The notes beneath the pieces were generated by a model that worked only from the letters and a program-made list of their open reading frames with translations, was not told the DNA's origin and searched no databases. A DNA stretch of 64,000 nt from Paracoccaceae bacterium (lineage in GTDB: Bacteria; Pseudomonadota; Alphaproteobacteria; Rhodobacterales; Rhodobacteraceae): assembly GCA_958296035.1 (NCBI GenBank), contig OY282431.1, positions 2,340,037 to 2,404,036 on the forward strand, written 5' to 3'. Of this stretch, positions 9,594-17,453 are shown in pieces (the stretch's first letter is position 1; every line of letters starts with the position of its first letter). The translations under genes and the position numbers were made by a program.

Positions 9594-10541
9594 ATGCGTA
9601 CGCATAGAATACATCGCCCCAAATACACGACCATGGCCGACGGCACCGATGCGGTACTGACCATTCACGAACTGGTGGGAGAATCCGACGGGCCGACTGT
9701 CGGCATATCGGGGTCTATCCACGGCAACGAAAACGCCGGTAGTCAAATCATTCGGGAATTGTGGCCGGTCCTGCGCGATAGCGAACTGGCGGGCCGCATT
9801 CTGTTGCTGCCGGTTGCCAATCCCCGGGCTTTCGCTGTCAACAAGCGTTACACGCCTGTCGACGAGTTGAATCTCAACCGTCAGTTTCCTGGTTCGACGA
9901 CAGGCTGGTATTCCGATCATCTTGCAGCCGCCATTACGCACGAGTTCCTGGAACGTATAGACATCCATATTGACCTGCATGCCGGGACAGATCGACCAAC
10001 GGTTGATTACGTTTACATCATGAACGACGAGCCCCTTTCGCGGGCATTTGGCTCGCTGATCCTGTATCGTCCGCAAATGGGTATAAGCGGGACCACATAC
10101 AGCGGCACGACCAAGAGTGTAACCGTCGACAGGAGGGGAATCTCTTCGGTGGTTGTTGAACTGGGTGGTGGCATCATTGCCCAGCAGAGCTATGTTGATC
10201 GCGGGGTTGACGGTGTCATGAATATCCTACGGACCGCAGGTGTGGTCGCGGGCGAACCAAGTGAGATGCACCGCCAAATCGTTGTGCGCGGTATCGAGAT
10301 CGTACGACCAAGCCAGGGAGGCTGGCTGGAGACAACTGCACCACCCCTGGGAGAGCTTGTCGGTGACAAGCAGGAGCTGGGACGTGTCGTCAGCCCCTAC
10401 ACCTTCGAAACACTGGAGGTCATCCACTCACCACTATCCTCGGGCATCATGATACTGTCACATCTCAATCGCAATCTCGTGGAGCCTGGAGACTATGGTT
10501 ACATGGTCGGAGACATGTCGACCGCCGAGCTGGAACCGTGA
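9594..10541 (+). CDS. Succinylglutamate desuccinylase/aspartoacylase-family zinc deacylase (AstE/DoeB-like)
   Basis: A cytoplasmic M14-type zinc amidohydrolase of 315 residues. Zinc ligands can be assigned: H43 and E46 in SGSIHGNENAG and H129 in IDLHAGT; E189 in VVVELGGG is the likely general base. NLNRQFPG supplies the expected substrate-carboxylate arginine region. Family members remove acyl groups from N-acyl amino acids (N-succinylglutamate, N-acetylaspartate, N-acetyl-diaminobutyrate). It sits inside an ABC operon and is followed, with a 4-nt overlap, by an aminotransferase. This order suggests imported N-acyl amino compounds are deacylated and then transaminated. Resemblance to DoeB of ectoine breakdown is an inference; no other ectoine genes are in view. 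Confidence 0.82.
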   Translation: MRTHRIHRPKYTTMADGTDAVLTIHELVGESDGPTVGISGSIHGNENAGSQIIRELWPVLRDSELAGRILLLPVANPRAFAVNKRYTPVDELNLNRQFPGSTTGWYSDHLAAAITHEFLERIDIHIDLHAGTDRPTVDYVYIMNDEPLSRAFGSLILYRPQMGISGTTYSGTTKSVTVDRRGISSVVVELGGGIIAQQSYVDRGVDGVMNILRTAGVVAGEPSEMHRQIVVRGIEIVRPSQGGWLETTAPPLGELVGDKQELGRVVSPYTFETLEVIHSPLSSGIMILSHLNRNLVEPGDYGYMVGDMSTAELEP

Positions 10542-11848
10542 CTGAATTCAACGCCTCGAAACGCATGTATTCGAGGGCGAGATGCAGTGTTCCGGCCGGG
10601 GTCAGCACAAACACCCGGGCCCGTCAGCCACATCCGCTGTATTTTGAACAGGCTTCGGGGGCCTGGGCAATTGACCTCGACGGCAATCGCCACCTTGACA
10701 TCATTATGGGGAATGGGGCTATCCTGCTCGGCCACAGCTGTGCCGAGGTCACCGATGCAGTTCAGCGTCAACTTTCCCTCGGACTCACTTGCGGTCTCGA
10801 GTCGGCCCAGATGTGCGATGCTGCCGAAGGGTTGCTCAGGGCCGCGCAATGGCCTGACCTGGTGCGCTTTACCAACACCGGAACAGAAGCGGTTCAGCAT
10901 GCCTTGCACATTGCCAGACATGCCACAGGTCGGACCAGGATAGCCAAGGTCGAAGGCAGCTATCACGGGTGGTCAGATGAAGTCTTTGTCAGTGTGTGGA
11001 TTGATCCCGCCAGGTCGGGAACACCTGCAAACATCGTTCCTCAACCCCAATTTGCGGGTCAGCGACTCGACCTTGTCTCTGAAACGATCGTGCTGCCCTT
11101 CAACAATCTGGAGCTGACCGCAGCCACACTGGATCGCCATGGTGATCAGATTGCAGCAGTGCTGCTGGAACCGACCCTTATCGATGTTGGCTATATCCCG
11201 GCCAGCCGGGCCTACCTTGAGCATTTGCGCGAAATTACAGGCAAGCACGGCATTGTCCTGATCTATGACGAGTTGCTCACAGGGCTCAACACTTCGGTGG
11301 GAGGAATAGGTCGCGAAACCGGCATAGCTCCGGATCTTGCCCTGTTTGGCAAGGCGCTTGCCAATGGGTTCCCCCTTGCAGCGGTGGCGGGTCGAGAAGA
11401 ATTGATGCGCTTGACCGAGCCGGGCTGTGGCCCGGCCTTTGTAGGAACCTTCAATGGTCATGCCATTTCAATCGCAGCGGCGGCGGCGACACTCCCGATA
11501 CTGGCTTCCGGTCTGGTACAAAGGGAGATGAACAAGCGAGGTCGGCGGCTCAGGACAAGTTTTGAATCCGAAGCCCGACGCCTTGGTGTCAAGGCCAAAC
11601 TGGTCACTGGTGGTTCGCACTTTCACTGGTACTTCTGCGACAATGAAATCGTCGATTTCAGATCTGCGGTGAACACCGATGCAGCGGCCTACGCCAGGTT
11701 CACAGGTACGCTGTCTGCATCGGGCGTGCTGACATTGCCCAATCCACTGTCACACCATGCCATTTCCTTGGCTCACGACGAACAGGTCCTTTCCGAGATG
11801 GAAAACGCATTTTCAGATGCATTGAAGGCTGTGGCGAAAGCGGCCTAG
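10538..11848 (+). CDS. Class III aminotransferase, glutamate-1-semialdehyde aminomutase-like
   Basis: A 436-residue PLP enzyme. Seen are NTGTEAVQHALHIARHATGR (phosphate site), EGSYHGWSDEV, LIYDELLTG with the cofactor Asp, and the Schiff-base lysine K272 in LFGKALANGFPLAAVAG. Overall order matches HemL-like class III aminotransferases, many of which are catabolic amine or diamine transaminases rather than true HemL. The setting between a zinc deacylase and ABC ATPase genes argues against a porphyrin role and for processing of an imported amine. The start overlaps the deacylase stop (ATG of GTGA-type junction at 10538-10541); the stop is 2 nt before the next gene. Confidence 0.88.
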   Translation: MTEFNASKRMYSRARCSVPAGVSTNTRARQPHPLYFEQASGAWAIDLDGNRHLDIIMGNGAILLGHSCAEVTDAVQRQLSLGLTCGLESAQMCDAAEGLLRAAQWPDLVRFTNTGTEAVQHALHIARHATGRTRIAKVEGSYHGWSDEVFVSVWIDPARSGTPANIVPQPQFAGQRLDLVSETIVLPFNNLELTAATLDRHGDQIAAVLLEPTLIDVGYIPASRAYLEHLREITGKHGIVLIYDELLTGLNTSVGGIGRETGIAPDLALFGKALANGFPLAAVAGREELMRLTEPGCGPAFVGTFNGHAISIAAAAATLPILASGLVQREMNKRGRRLRTSFESEARRLGVKAKLVTGGSHFHWYFCDNEIVDFRSAVNTDAAAYARFTGTLSASGVLTLPNPLSHHAISLAHDEQVLSEMENAFSDALKAVAKAA

Positions 11849-11850
11849 CG

Positions 11851-12822
11851 ATGACAGTGCTTGAGGTTAAGGCGCTGACGACAGTTCTTCACCTGCCCTT
11901 CGGCACGGTGCCCGTTGTCAATAATGTCAGCCTTGATCTACATGCCGGAGAAACGCTCGGTATTGTAGGCGAGAGCGGTTGCGGCAAGAGCATGCTGGCC
12001 CTGTCTCTGCTGGGACTCCAACCCAATCCTCCTGCCGAAATTTCGTCGGGTTCTGCACATTTCGAGAATGTCGATCTGCTTGACATGCCACCTGCCAGGT
12101 TGCGCAGAATTCGCGGCAAACGGATAGGAATGATTTTCCAGGATCCTATGGCGGCACTCAACCCGGTCATGAAAATCGGCGACCAGATTACCGAGGTCTT
12201 GCGTCGCCATCTTGATATGTCGAGATCTGCGGCGAAGCGCAGGGCCGTCGATTTGCTGGAACTCGTCAGGGTGCCGGACCCAGTTCGGCGTGCCGGTGAA
12301 TATCCCTTCCAGTTGTCAGGCGGCCTGCGTCAAAGAGTGATGATCGCCATTGCGCTATCCTGCAACCCCGCAGTGCTGATAGCCGACGAACCGACAACCG
12401 CATTGGATGTTACGATACAGCGCCAGATTCTGGAACTGGTTCGCGATCTTCAAGCCGACCGCGGAATGGCAGTACTGCACATTACCCACGATCTCGGCCT
12501 GATTTCTGAACATGCCGACCGTGTCATGGTGATGTATGCCGGCCGAATTATCGAGCAGGCGACAACCGTCAACATTATTGACCACCCGCGCCATCCTTAC
12601 ACGGCCGGGCTTGTGAACTGCGCTCCGGCGCTCGGCCAGAACCGCAACAGTCATCTAAGCGAGATTCCGGGGATTGTACCACCACTCAACCAGCTCCCGC
12701 CTGGATGCAGCTTTGAACCGCGCTGCCTGCGGCGTCTCGCGAGGTGCAGACAAGTCGTTCCAGAATTGGACCGACATCACTCCAGACACGTAACCGCCTG
12801 TCATAACCCCTGTTCTGCATGA
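11851..12822 (+). CDS. ABC importer ATPase, DppD/OppD type
   Basis: A 323-residue ATPase with Walker A GESGCGKSM (residues about 36-44), Q-loop IFQDPM, signature LSGGLRQRV, Walker B AVLIADEPTTALD and switch histidine ITHDLG. The C-terminal oligopeptide/dipeptide cluster domain is present, with CSFEPRCLRRLARC giving the cysteine set that in some relatives binds an Fe-S cluster. It overlaps the next ATPase gene by 4 nt and energises the two permeases upstream. Confidence 0.94.
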   Translation: MTVLEVKALTTVLHLPFGTVPVVNNVSLDLHAGETLGIVGESGCGKSMLALSLLGLQPNPPAEISSGSAHFENVDLLDMPPARLRRIRGKRIGMIFQDPMAALNPVMKIGDQITEVLRRHLDMSRSAAKRRAVDLLELVRVPDPVRRAGEYPFQLSGGLRQRVMIAIALSCNPAVLIADEPTTALDVTIQRQILELVRDLQADRGMAVLHITHDLGLISEHADRVMVMYAGRIIEQATTVNIIDHPRHPYTAGLVNCAPALGQNRNSHLSEIPGIVPPLNQLPPGCSFEPRCLRRLARCRQVVPELDRHHSRHVTACHNPCSA

Positions 12823-13787
12823 TGCCCAAAGTCACACTCGAAGCCAGGCAGATAACCAAATACTTTCCTACCGGCGGCATGTTGACCGGAGGTGTCAAGC
12901 AAGTTCGCGCGGTCGAGGGCGTTGACCTGATCCTCTACGCCGGAGAGACATTGGGGCTGGTTGGTGAAAGCGGATGCGGGAAGTCGACTGTCGGCCGGTT
13001 GTTGGTCAGGTTGCTGAGGCCAACAAGTGGTACAGTTTTTCTGCATGGAGAAGATATCGGCAAAGCGACTGGAGACAGGCTGCGTCGCCTGCGCCGCAAG
13101 TTGCAGATTGTGTTTCAGGACCCCTTGTCGTCGCTCAACCCGCGTCATCGGGTGTCCCGCATTCTTGCTGCACCATTTCACATACATGACAATCTCAGTC
13201 TGGACCAAATTGACGCGCAAGTCTCCCGGCTCATGCAGCGTGTCGGTCTCGATCCAGCGGGCAGGCACAAGTTTCCACACGAGTTTTCTGGAGGACAATG
13301 TCAGCGTATTGGCATCGCCCGCGCCATCGCCCTGGACCCCGAACTGATTGTTTGCGATGAACCTGTTTCAGCACTGGATGTTTCCGTGCAGGCTCAAATC
13401 ATCAACCTGCTTCGCGATCTCAGGCGTCAGTCCGGTTCGTCACTGCTATTTATTTCTCATGATCTGGCGGTGGTTGAGAACCTGTGCGACCGGGTCGCCG
13501 TCATGTATCTGGGTCGCATAGTCGAGCTTGCCGATCGTGACAGCCTCTTCGACAATCCCCGGCATCCATACAGTGAAGCGCTGCTTGCATCGGTTCCGCG
13601 TCTGCATGGCCGTCGACGACAATCGCGTTCACGCGCCCTGTCAGGTGAAATTCCAAGCCCTGTCGATCCGCCCTCCGGCTGCGCCTTTCACCCCCGATGT
13701 CCGCTGGCTGCCGACATCTGTCGCAAAGAGGTCCCGATGCTCGCCTTGCGTTCTGACAGTCATTCGGTTGCCTGTCACTTCCGTTGA
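12819..13787 (+). CDS. ABC importer ATPase, DppF/OppF type
   Basis: A 322-residue partner ATPase: Walker A GESGCGKSTVGR, Q-loop VFQDPLSSLNPR (the SSLNPR is typical of DppF), signature FSGGQCQRIGIARA, Walker B LIVCDEPVSALD, and FISHDLAVV. The C-terminal cluster domain contains CAFHPRCPLAADIC. It starts in a 4-nt overlap with the DppD-type gene and is the last gene of the operon. No clear terminator follows. Confidence 0.94.
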   Translation: MMPKVTLEARQITKYFPTGGMLTGGVKQVRAVEGVDLILYAGETLGLVGESGCGKSTVGRLLVRLLRPTSGTVFLHGEDIGKATGDRLRRLRRKLQIVFQDPLSSLNPRHRVSRILAAPFHIHDNLSLDQIDAQVSRLMQRVGLDPAGRHKFPHEFSGGQCQRIGIARAIALDPELIVCDEPVSALDVSVQAQIINLLRDLRRQSGSSLLFISHDLAVVENLCDRVAVMYLGRIVELADRDSLFDNPRHPYSEALLASVPRLHGRRRQSRSRALSGEIPSPVDPPSGCAFHPRCPLAADICRKEVPMLALRSDSHSVACHFR

Positions 13788-14186
13788 ACCACCGATCATG
13801 CGGCAGGAAATGCAAGAACGCGGCCTTTTTGCCGGCTTCCAGAACCGTCACTTTGCAGTCACCTCGACACCCATCTGTCTGCCCAATGCGATTATTGCTG
13901 TCCCGGTGTTTTCCAATTTGCCAATTCTGTTGAGTTTAATTGCCCTAAGGGATGGTGTGCTGATTCGCGCCGACTCCCCTCAGTGCTTCCAGCCGGTTGC
14001 TCGGCAACCCGGCAAGGTCTCAAGGCTACTCTGCCGCTGTTCGTAATAGACCCTCTGACATGCGCATGTCGCAGGCCGTGTATCGGATGGAGAATCAGCC
14101 CCATGCTCCGCTTGGAACTTTTAGACATGCGATTTGGCGTTTTTCTTGTCGTAGACCCCTATTGAAAATGGAATATTTTCTAAAGT
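13788..14186. other. Gene-free stretch between the ABC operon and the restriction-modification element
   Basis: Frames on both strands here are short and lack recognisable motifs; the longest on the plus strand overlaps the ATPase gene in another frame. No intrinsic terminator with a U-run was found. Confidence 0.4.
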
Positions 14187-14209
14187 GCCTATGCCGCCAT
14201 CATGTTAGC
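14187..14209 (+). repeat. Left imperfect inverted repeat of the putative transposon
   Basis: This 23-bp segment matches the reverse complement of 16884-16906 at 18 of 23 positions, with an uninterrupted 11-bp core (ccgccatcatg, 14194-14204). It covers the stop codon of the small minus-strand gene. No 8-bp target duplication is visible outside the two copies. Confidence 0.4.
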
Positions 14210-14370
14210 TTCTGGTTCTCGAAATAATCCCAGTCGTCTTCGGTGCGTGGCAGAGCAATTACGATAGCTCGCAGCACATTCTCCGGACTTTCGGGGATCG
14301 GCTCCGGCATTGGCTTTACAGGCGGTCTTCCGCGTCGCTTCAGCTTGCCGTCGGTAATTCTCTTCTCCAC
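14200..14370 (-). CDS. Small hypothetical protein (RGRPP...WDYF type)
   Basis: A frame of 56-62 residues, very basic at the start (KLKRRGRPP) and acidic at the end (EDDWDYFEN), with PESPENVLRAIV between. The layout resembles small proteins of unknown function often found in alphaproteobacterial genomes near mobile elements (RGRPPK..IPDTPENIA..WDYLK); this is from memory. The start is unclear: GTG 14370, TTG 14388, or CTG 14343, which would overlap the endonuclease stop as CTGA. It is the last gene of the cassette and could be a controller or accessory factor, but nothing proves this. Confidence 0.5.
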   Translation of the reverse strand: MEKRITDGKLKRRGRPPVKPMPEPIPESPENVLRAIVIALPRTEDDWDYFENQKLT

Positions 14371-15110
14371 TCGGCGTGAACGGTACAAACGGAGAGTTGT
14401 ATCCGCCGGATGGTGATTTTCGCATCTGATCGGTCAAGCGCCACTATTGCAGCCAACTCGTCGCCTGCCTTGCAATTTATGAGCGGCGCGTCTCGCTCGA
14501 ACACCGGCAGGGGTGCGGTCTGCACCGCGTCGAAGATTGTGGCCGGGATTTCGAGAAGCTGATAGCGGTTCGGCGTTGTGGCTGGTCCAGCGCGGAATGC
14601 TCGGAGAATGATGATCGCGGTCACGGCAGCCTGGTATTCTCGGAATAGTTCCAGTGTCCGGTTTCTTCGCCCCGTGGCTGTCCGCTCATCCTGAATCCAT
14701 GCGGCCTCGGTCAACTTCGAGATATGGGCGGACGTTTCGGACAGCCTGGCGGCGGCGGTTGATTTGAGGGACAGCCGCCGTTTTGGCCCGGAGGCCGGTT
14801 GAACAATCAGATCGACGAACCGCCGTGTCGGGGAACCTAGCGGATCGACCGCCCATCCAACATGCTGGCAGGCGTTGCGGAAAACGGACTCGAAGGCAGT
14901 CAAGCCAAGCGGCTCGGTGGTGGCACTGTGATGAACCGAGAGCGCTAGGCCGAAGTATTCGATCCATGCTCCAACGCTAGTCAGCCATGTACCCGGCGAC
15001 CGTATGTCCGCACTCGGTGGGTTGGAAAGGGAGGACACAACCGTAGCGACGAACTCGATCTGCGCGGGCGAGAACAAGTCTAGGCGGGCCTTGAGATCTG
15101 CGAGTGTCAA
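14340..15110 (-). CDS. Putative type II restriction endonuclease
   Basis: About 256 residues from the chosen TTG at 15110, which overlaps the methyltransferase stop by 4 nt (TTGA). An in-frame ATG at 15179 would give 279 residues but a 72-nt overlap. The body has D100 in RFVDLIVQ followed after 15 residues by SLK (S114-K116), a PD-(D/E)XK-like arrangement similar in form to the D...SxK sites of Cfr10I/NgoMIV-type enzymes, with E74 as a possible extra ligand. No family name can be given with confidence. Its position directly after an m4C-type methyltransferase is the main argument for an endonuclease. There is no internal stop or frameshift, so it may be active. Confidence 0.65.
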   Translation of the reverse strand: MTLADLKARLDLFSPAQIEFVATVVSSLSNPPSADIRSPGTWLTSVGAWIEYFGLALSVHHSATTEPLGLTAFESVFRNACQHVGWAVDPLGSPTRRFVDLIVQPASGPKRRLSLKSTAAARLSETSAHISKLTEAAWIQDERTATGRRNRTLELFREYQAAVTAIIILRAFRAGPATTPNRYQLLEIPATIFDAVQTAPLPVFERDAPLINCKAGDELAAIVALDRSDAKITIRRIQLSVCTVHAEWRRELPTAS

Positions 15111-16012
15111 AGGCCCGACACCCGGTGTTCGATCAGGTCCACATAGTTCGGTTTGATTTCTGCGCCGACCCATCGACACCCGAGTTCCCGCGCGACGATG
15201 AGGCTCGTTCCACTACCTGCATAAGGATCAAGCACAACGCAATTCTGACGGACAGTCATCGCCATGCACTGGCGGGCCAATGACAACGGCATCATTGCCG
15301 GATGATCTGCAGACCAGTTGGCAGGCCGTCGTAGCGGCTTGGTCGGCAAATCCCAAACCGTCCTGAGCCGACGGCCGCCCGGCCCGCAAACCGCGCCGAT
15401 GGTATAGTGATAGTCTTGCTCTTTCGAGAGCAGGAAGACGGTCTCATGTGCCTTGGTTGGACGGTCCTGAACTGACTCGGGCTGCGCATTCGGCTTGTGC
15501 CAGATTACTTCGCTACGGAGCCACCAGCCGGCCTCCTGCAGGCCGAACGCGAGCCGCCACGGAATGCCGATGAGGTCTTTCGGCTTAAGCCCTTCTGGTG
15601 TCGGAGGTCGGACATCCATTGCCCGCGCGCGGTTCTTTCTGTCAGGAGCCCTGTAACGGCGATTACCAGAGGTGTAGACATCGCCGACGTTCAGCCAAAC
15701 GGTCCCATCGGTACGCAGGACCCGCCGGACTTCCTCGAATACATCCATGACGCTCGCGACATAGCTCTCAAGGCTATCGTCGCAGCCGGTTTGATCCTCG
15801 ACCTCATAGTCCCGCAACGACCAGTAGGGCGGCGAGGTCAAAACGGTCTGCACCGACTCACTGGGCAACAACGCAAGCGACTTCTTCGCATCGCCACAAA
15901 ACAGCAGGTTCTCGTCTATAGAGGTGAAAGGCTTGCGGTCGAGGTTGTCAATCCGCGTGTATCCGGGAGTCGCTTCATCCCAGAGAGCGGCCTGCAAAGC
16001 CCGCCCACTCAT
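15107..16012 (-). CDS. DNA methyltransferase, class beta, probably N4-cytosine (type II R-M)
   Basis: A 301-residue SAM-dependent DNA methyltransferase. The catalytic motif IV TSPPYW is at residues 59-64 and the SAM-binding motif I DPYAGSGTS at about 262-270, so the motif order is IV-TRD-I, the class beta layout. SPPY with a following W is typical of N4-cytosine enzymes, with N6-adenine as the alternative. The central part, roughly residues 110-240, should contain the target-recognition region. ATG 16012 was chosen because AAGGAAG lies just upstream and ATGA overlaps the transposase stop. It protects host DNA from the linked endonuclease. The recognition sequence cannot be read from the protein. 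Confidence 0.88.
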   Translation of the reverse strand: MSGRALQAALWDEATPGYTRIDNLDRKPFTSIDENLLFCGDAKKSLALLPSESVQTVLTSPPYWSLRDYEVEDQTGCDDSLESYVASVMDVFEEVRRVLRTDGTVWLNVGDVYTSGNRRYRAPDRKNRARAMDVRPPTPEGLKPKDLIGIPWRLAFGLQEAGWWLRSEVIWHKPNAQPESVQDRPTKAHETVFLLSKEQDYHYTIGAVCGPGGRRLRTVWDLPTKPLRRPANWSADHPAMMPLSLARQCMAMTVRQNCVVLDPYAGSGTSLIVARELGCRWVGAEIKPNYVDLIEHRVSGL

Positions 16013-16740
16013 GCGCTCTTCCTTGCGCCCGACGGGAGGCCATTGTTGGCAATGAGGTCTTGGTACCACACCCTCTTCCTGGCCATGCCAATAGCGACCA
16101 GGCGCAACATGCTTAGCGTATCGCAGAGCAGGATGTTGTGCCGTCCTGCAAACTCCCGGACATTACGGACAATTTTCTTCACTGAGAATTTGTGGAAGGT
16201 TCTCTGATAGACGCGTTTAAGGTGACCCCAGAACGACTCCATCCGGTCAGTGCGCGCCTTCCGACGTACATACACGCCGACTCTGTGATTGGCGGGCTCG
16301 TCGGTCAAGGATATTACTCCTGGTGCTGTTTGGTCGCAGACGAACCCCTTTAGCAGCGTTGCATCAGTCTGGGAAATAGGCTGCGCAGCAACGCGGTTCG
16401 AGTAGCGGTCCCCGATCCAGGCGACAGCCGACTTGCCCACTGTTCCACGCCTGGCACCCGCCTCGGCCGGTTCCTTGGGCTTCGCCTTCGACTTCGACAT
16501 GTTCGTTCGCTTGCTGCCAATGCAGACCTTATCGACCTCCACCTGGCCCGTGAACATTGAGCCGCCTTCGCGCTCCCGTGTCTCCCGGTTGCGATGCGCC
16601 AGTTGCCATGCTGTCTCCTGCGTGATACCAAGGTCCCGGTGCAGCTTCTTGCTGCACGAACCTTCTATACCTGCTGTCATCAGATAGCCGGACAGTACGT
16701 CTGTCTTGTTGAGTCGCCCAGAAACACTCGCGCAATCTCT
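16009..16740 (-). pseudogene. Degenerate IS1595-family transposase
   Basis: The frame starts mid-protein with RDCASVSGRL (remnant of the zinc-ribbon), continues GYLMTAGIEGSCSKKLHRDLGITQETAWQLAHR, then VEVDKVCIGSK (first catalytic Asp kept, usual following Glu now Lys), LTDEPANH (second Asp), RMESFWGHLKR (last acidic residue region) and EFAGRHN. About 20-25 residues between LTDE and VGVYV are missing relative to the family, the N-terminal zinc finger is largely lost, and a stop precedes the frame in the same phase. A full protein would be about 300 residues or more. Its stop overlaps the methyltransferase start as ATGA. Confidence 0.8.
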
Positions 16741-16883
16741 TCCTGCAGTCCCTGGCGGAGTTGCTTACCCAGTGCGTATAGAGCCATATACCCATTCCCG
16801 GCTATGTGGAGGCATTGTGCCGGAGTCGAAAGCGAGGCGCAAGGGGAATCGCCACTCGTCACGCTTCTTGCCTCCTTCTTGCT

Positions 16884-16906
16884 ACTACCATGATGGCGGT
16901 AACGGC
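16884..16906 (-). repeat. Right imperfect inverted repeat of the putative transposon
   Basis: Partner of 14187-14209 (18 of 23 positions, 11-bp core catgatggcgg at 16889-16899). It lies about 140 bp upstream of the transposase remnant, as expected for the transposase-proximal end. Confidence 0.4.
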
Positions 16907-17453
16907 AGTTGACTCGCCGGAAACGATTGCGCCGGGCATGGCAAACTTCGGGGATGCCAGAGAGACCCTGCCTTGTGCCCTTTCCTCAAGATTTGTTTCG
17001 TCCGGGAGACGTTAGTATTGTGCTGACTTACCCAGCGGCTTCAGCTCGATGCGGTGCGTGATGACCCGTGTATCCAGAAGCTCTAGATGCCGCTGTTGTT
17101 TTTAGGAATATCGCAATAGCAGGGGAGCAGACAGCATGAAGATATCTGAAACGAGCTATCCTCTCCAGGTGCCGTTGACACAGACCACCGCCTGCAGTGC
17201 GTTTGCGGAATCCGTGGCTCGCAGGCTCGGCGAACATTCAGGCCCGGCTGCAGGACCGCAATGAGTGGTCCAAACCCTGTGAGGATCAGGTTTGCTCGCC
17301 TTCCCGATCAAACCGGCTGGCTGTCCAAATCGATAACCTCGGTTACCGAGCGTTATGGCGACTGACTTCCCCCTGTCGCCTGCGGTGCAACACTGTTAAC
17401 GAGTATTCGGTTGGTGCTTCCTTCGACAGACCACAACTGAACCGCATCCGGCC
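16907..17453. other. Gene-free stretch between the R-M element and putA
   Basis: No convincing gene on either strand. Short frames on both strands (68-112 codons) show no family motif, and the largest plus-strand frame runs antisense into the 3' end of putA. No terminator with a clear stem and U-run was found after putA. Confidence 0.4.

Larger units (their letters stand above)
14187..16906 (-). mobile_element. Putative IS1595-like element carrying a restriction-modification passenger
   Basis: All genes lie on the minus strand in the order transposase (decayed) - methyltransferase - endonuclease - small protein, joined by 4-nt overlaps. Imperfect inverted repeats lie at 14187-14209 and 16884-16906. 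The IS1595/ISXO2 superfamily is known to include members with passenger genes. The transposase has lost parts, so the element should now be immobile, whereas both restriction-modification genes read through without defects. The exact ends are an inference because no target-site duplication was found. Confidence 0.5.

Noticed and set aside
10538-11848. Calling the class III aminotransferase hemL
   Set aside because: It lies inside an ABC uptake operon with a deacylase; HemL-like catabolic aminotransferases are common and the porphyrin role is unsupported.
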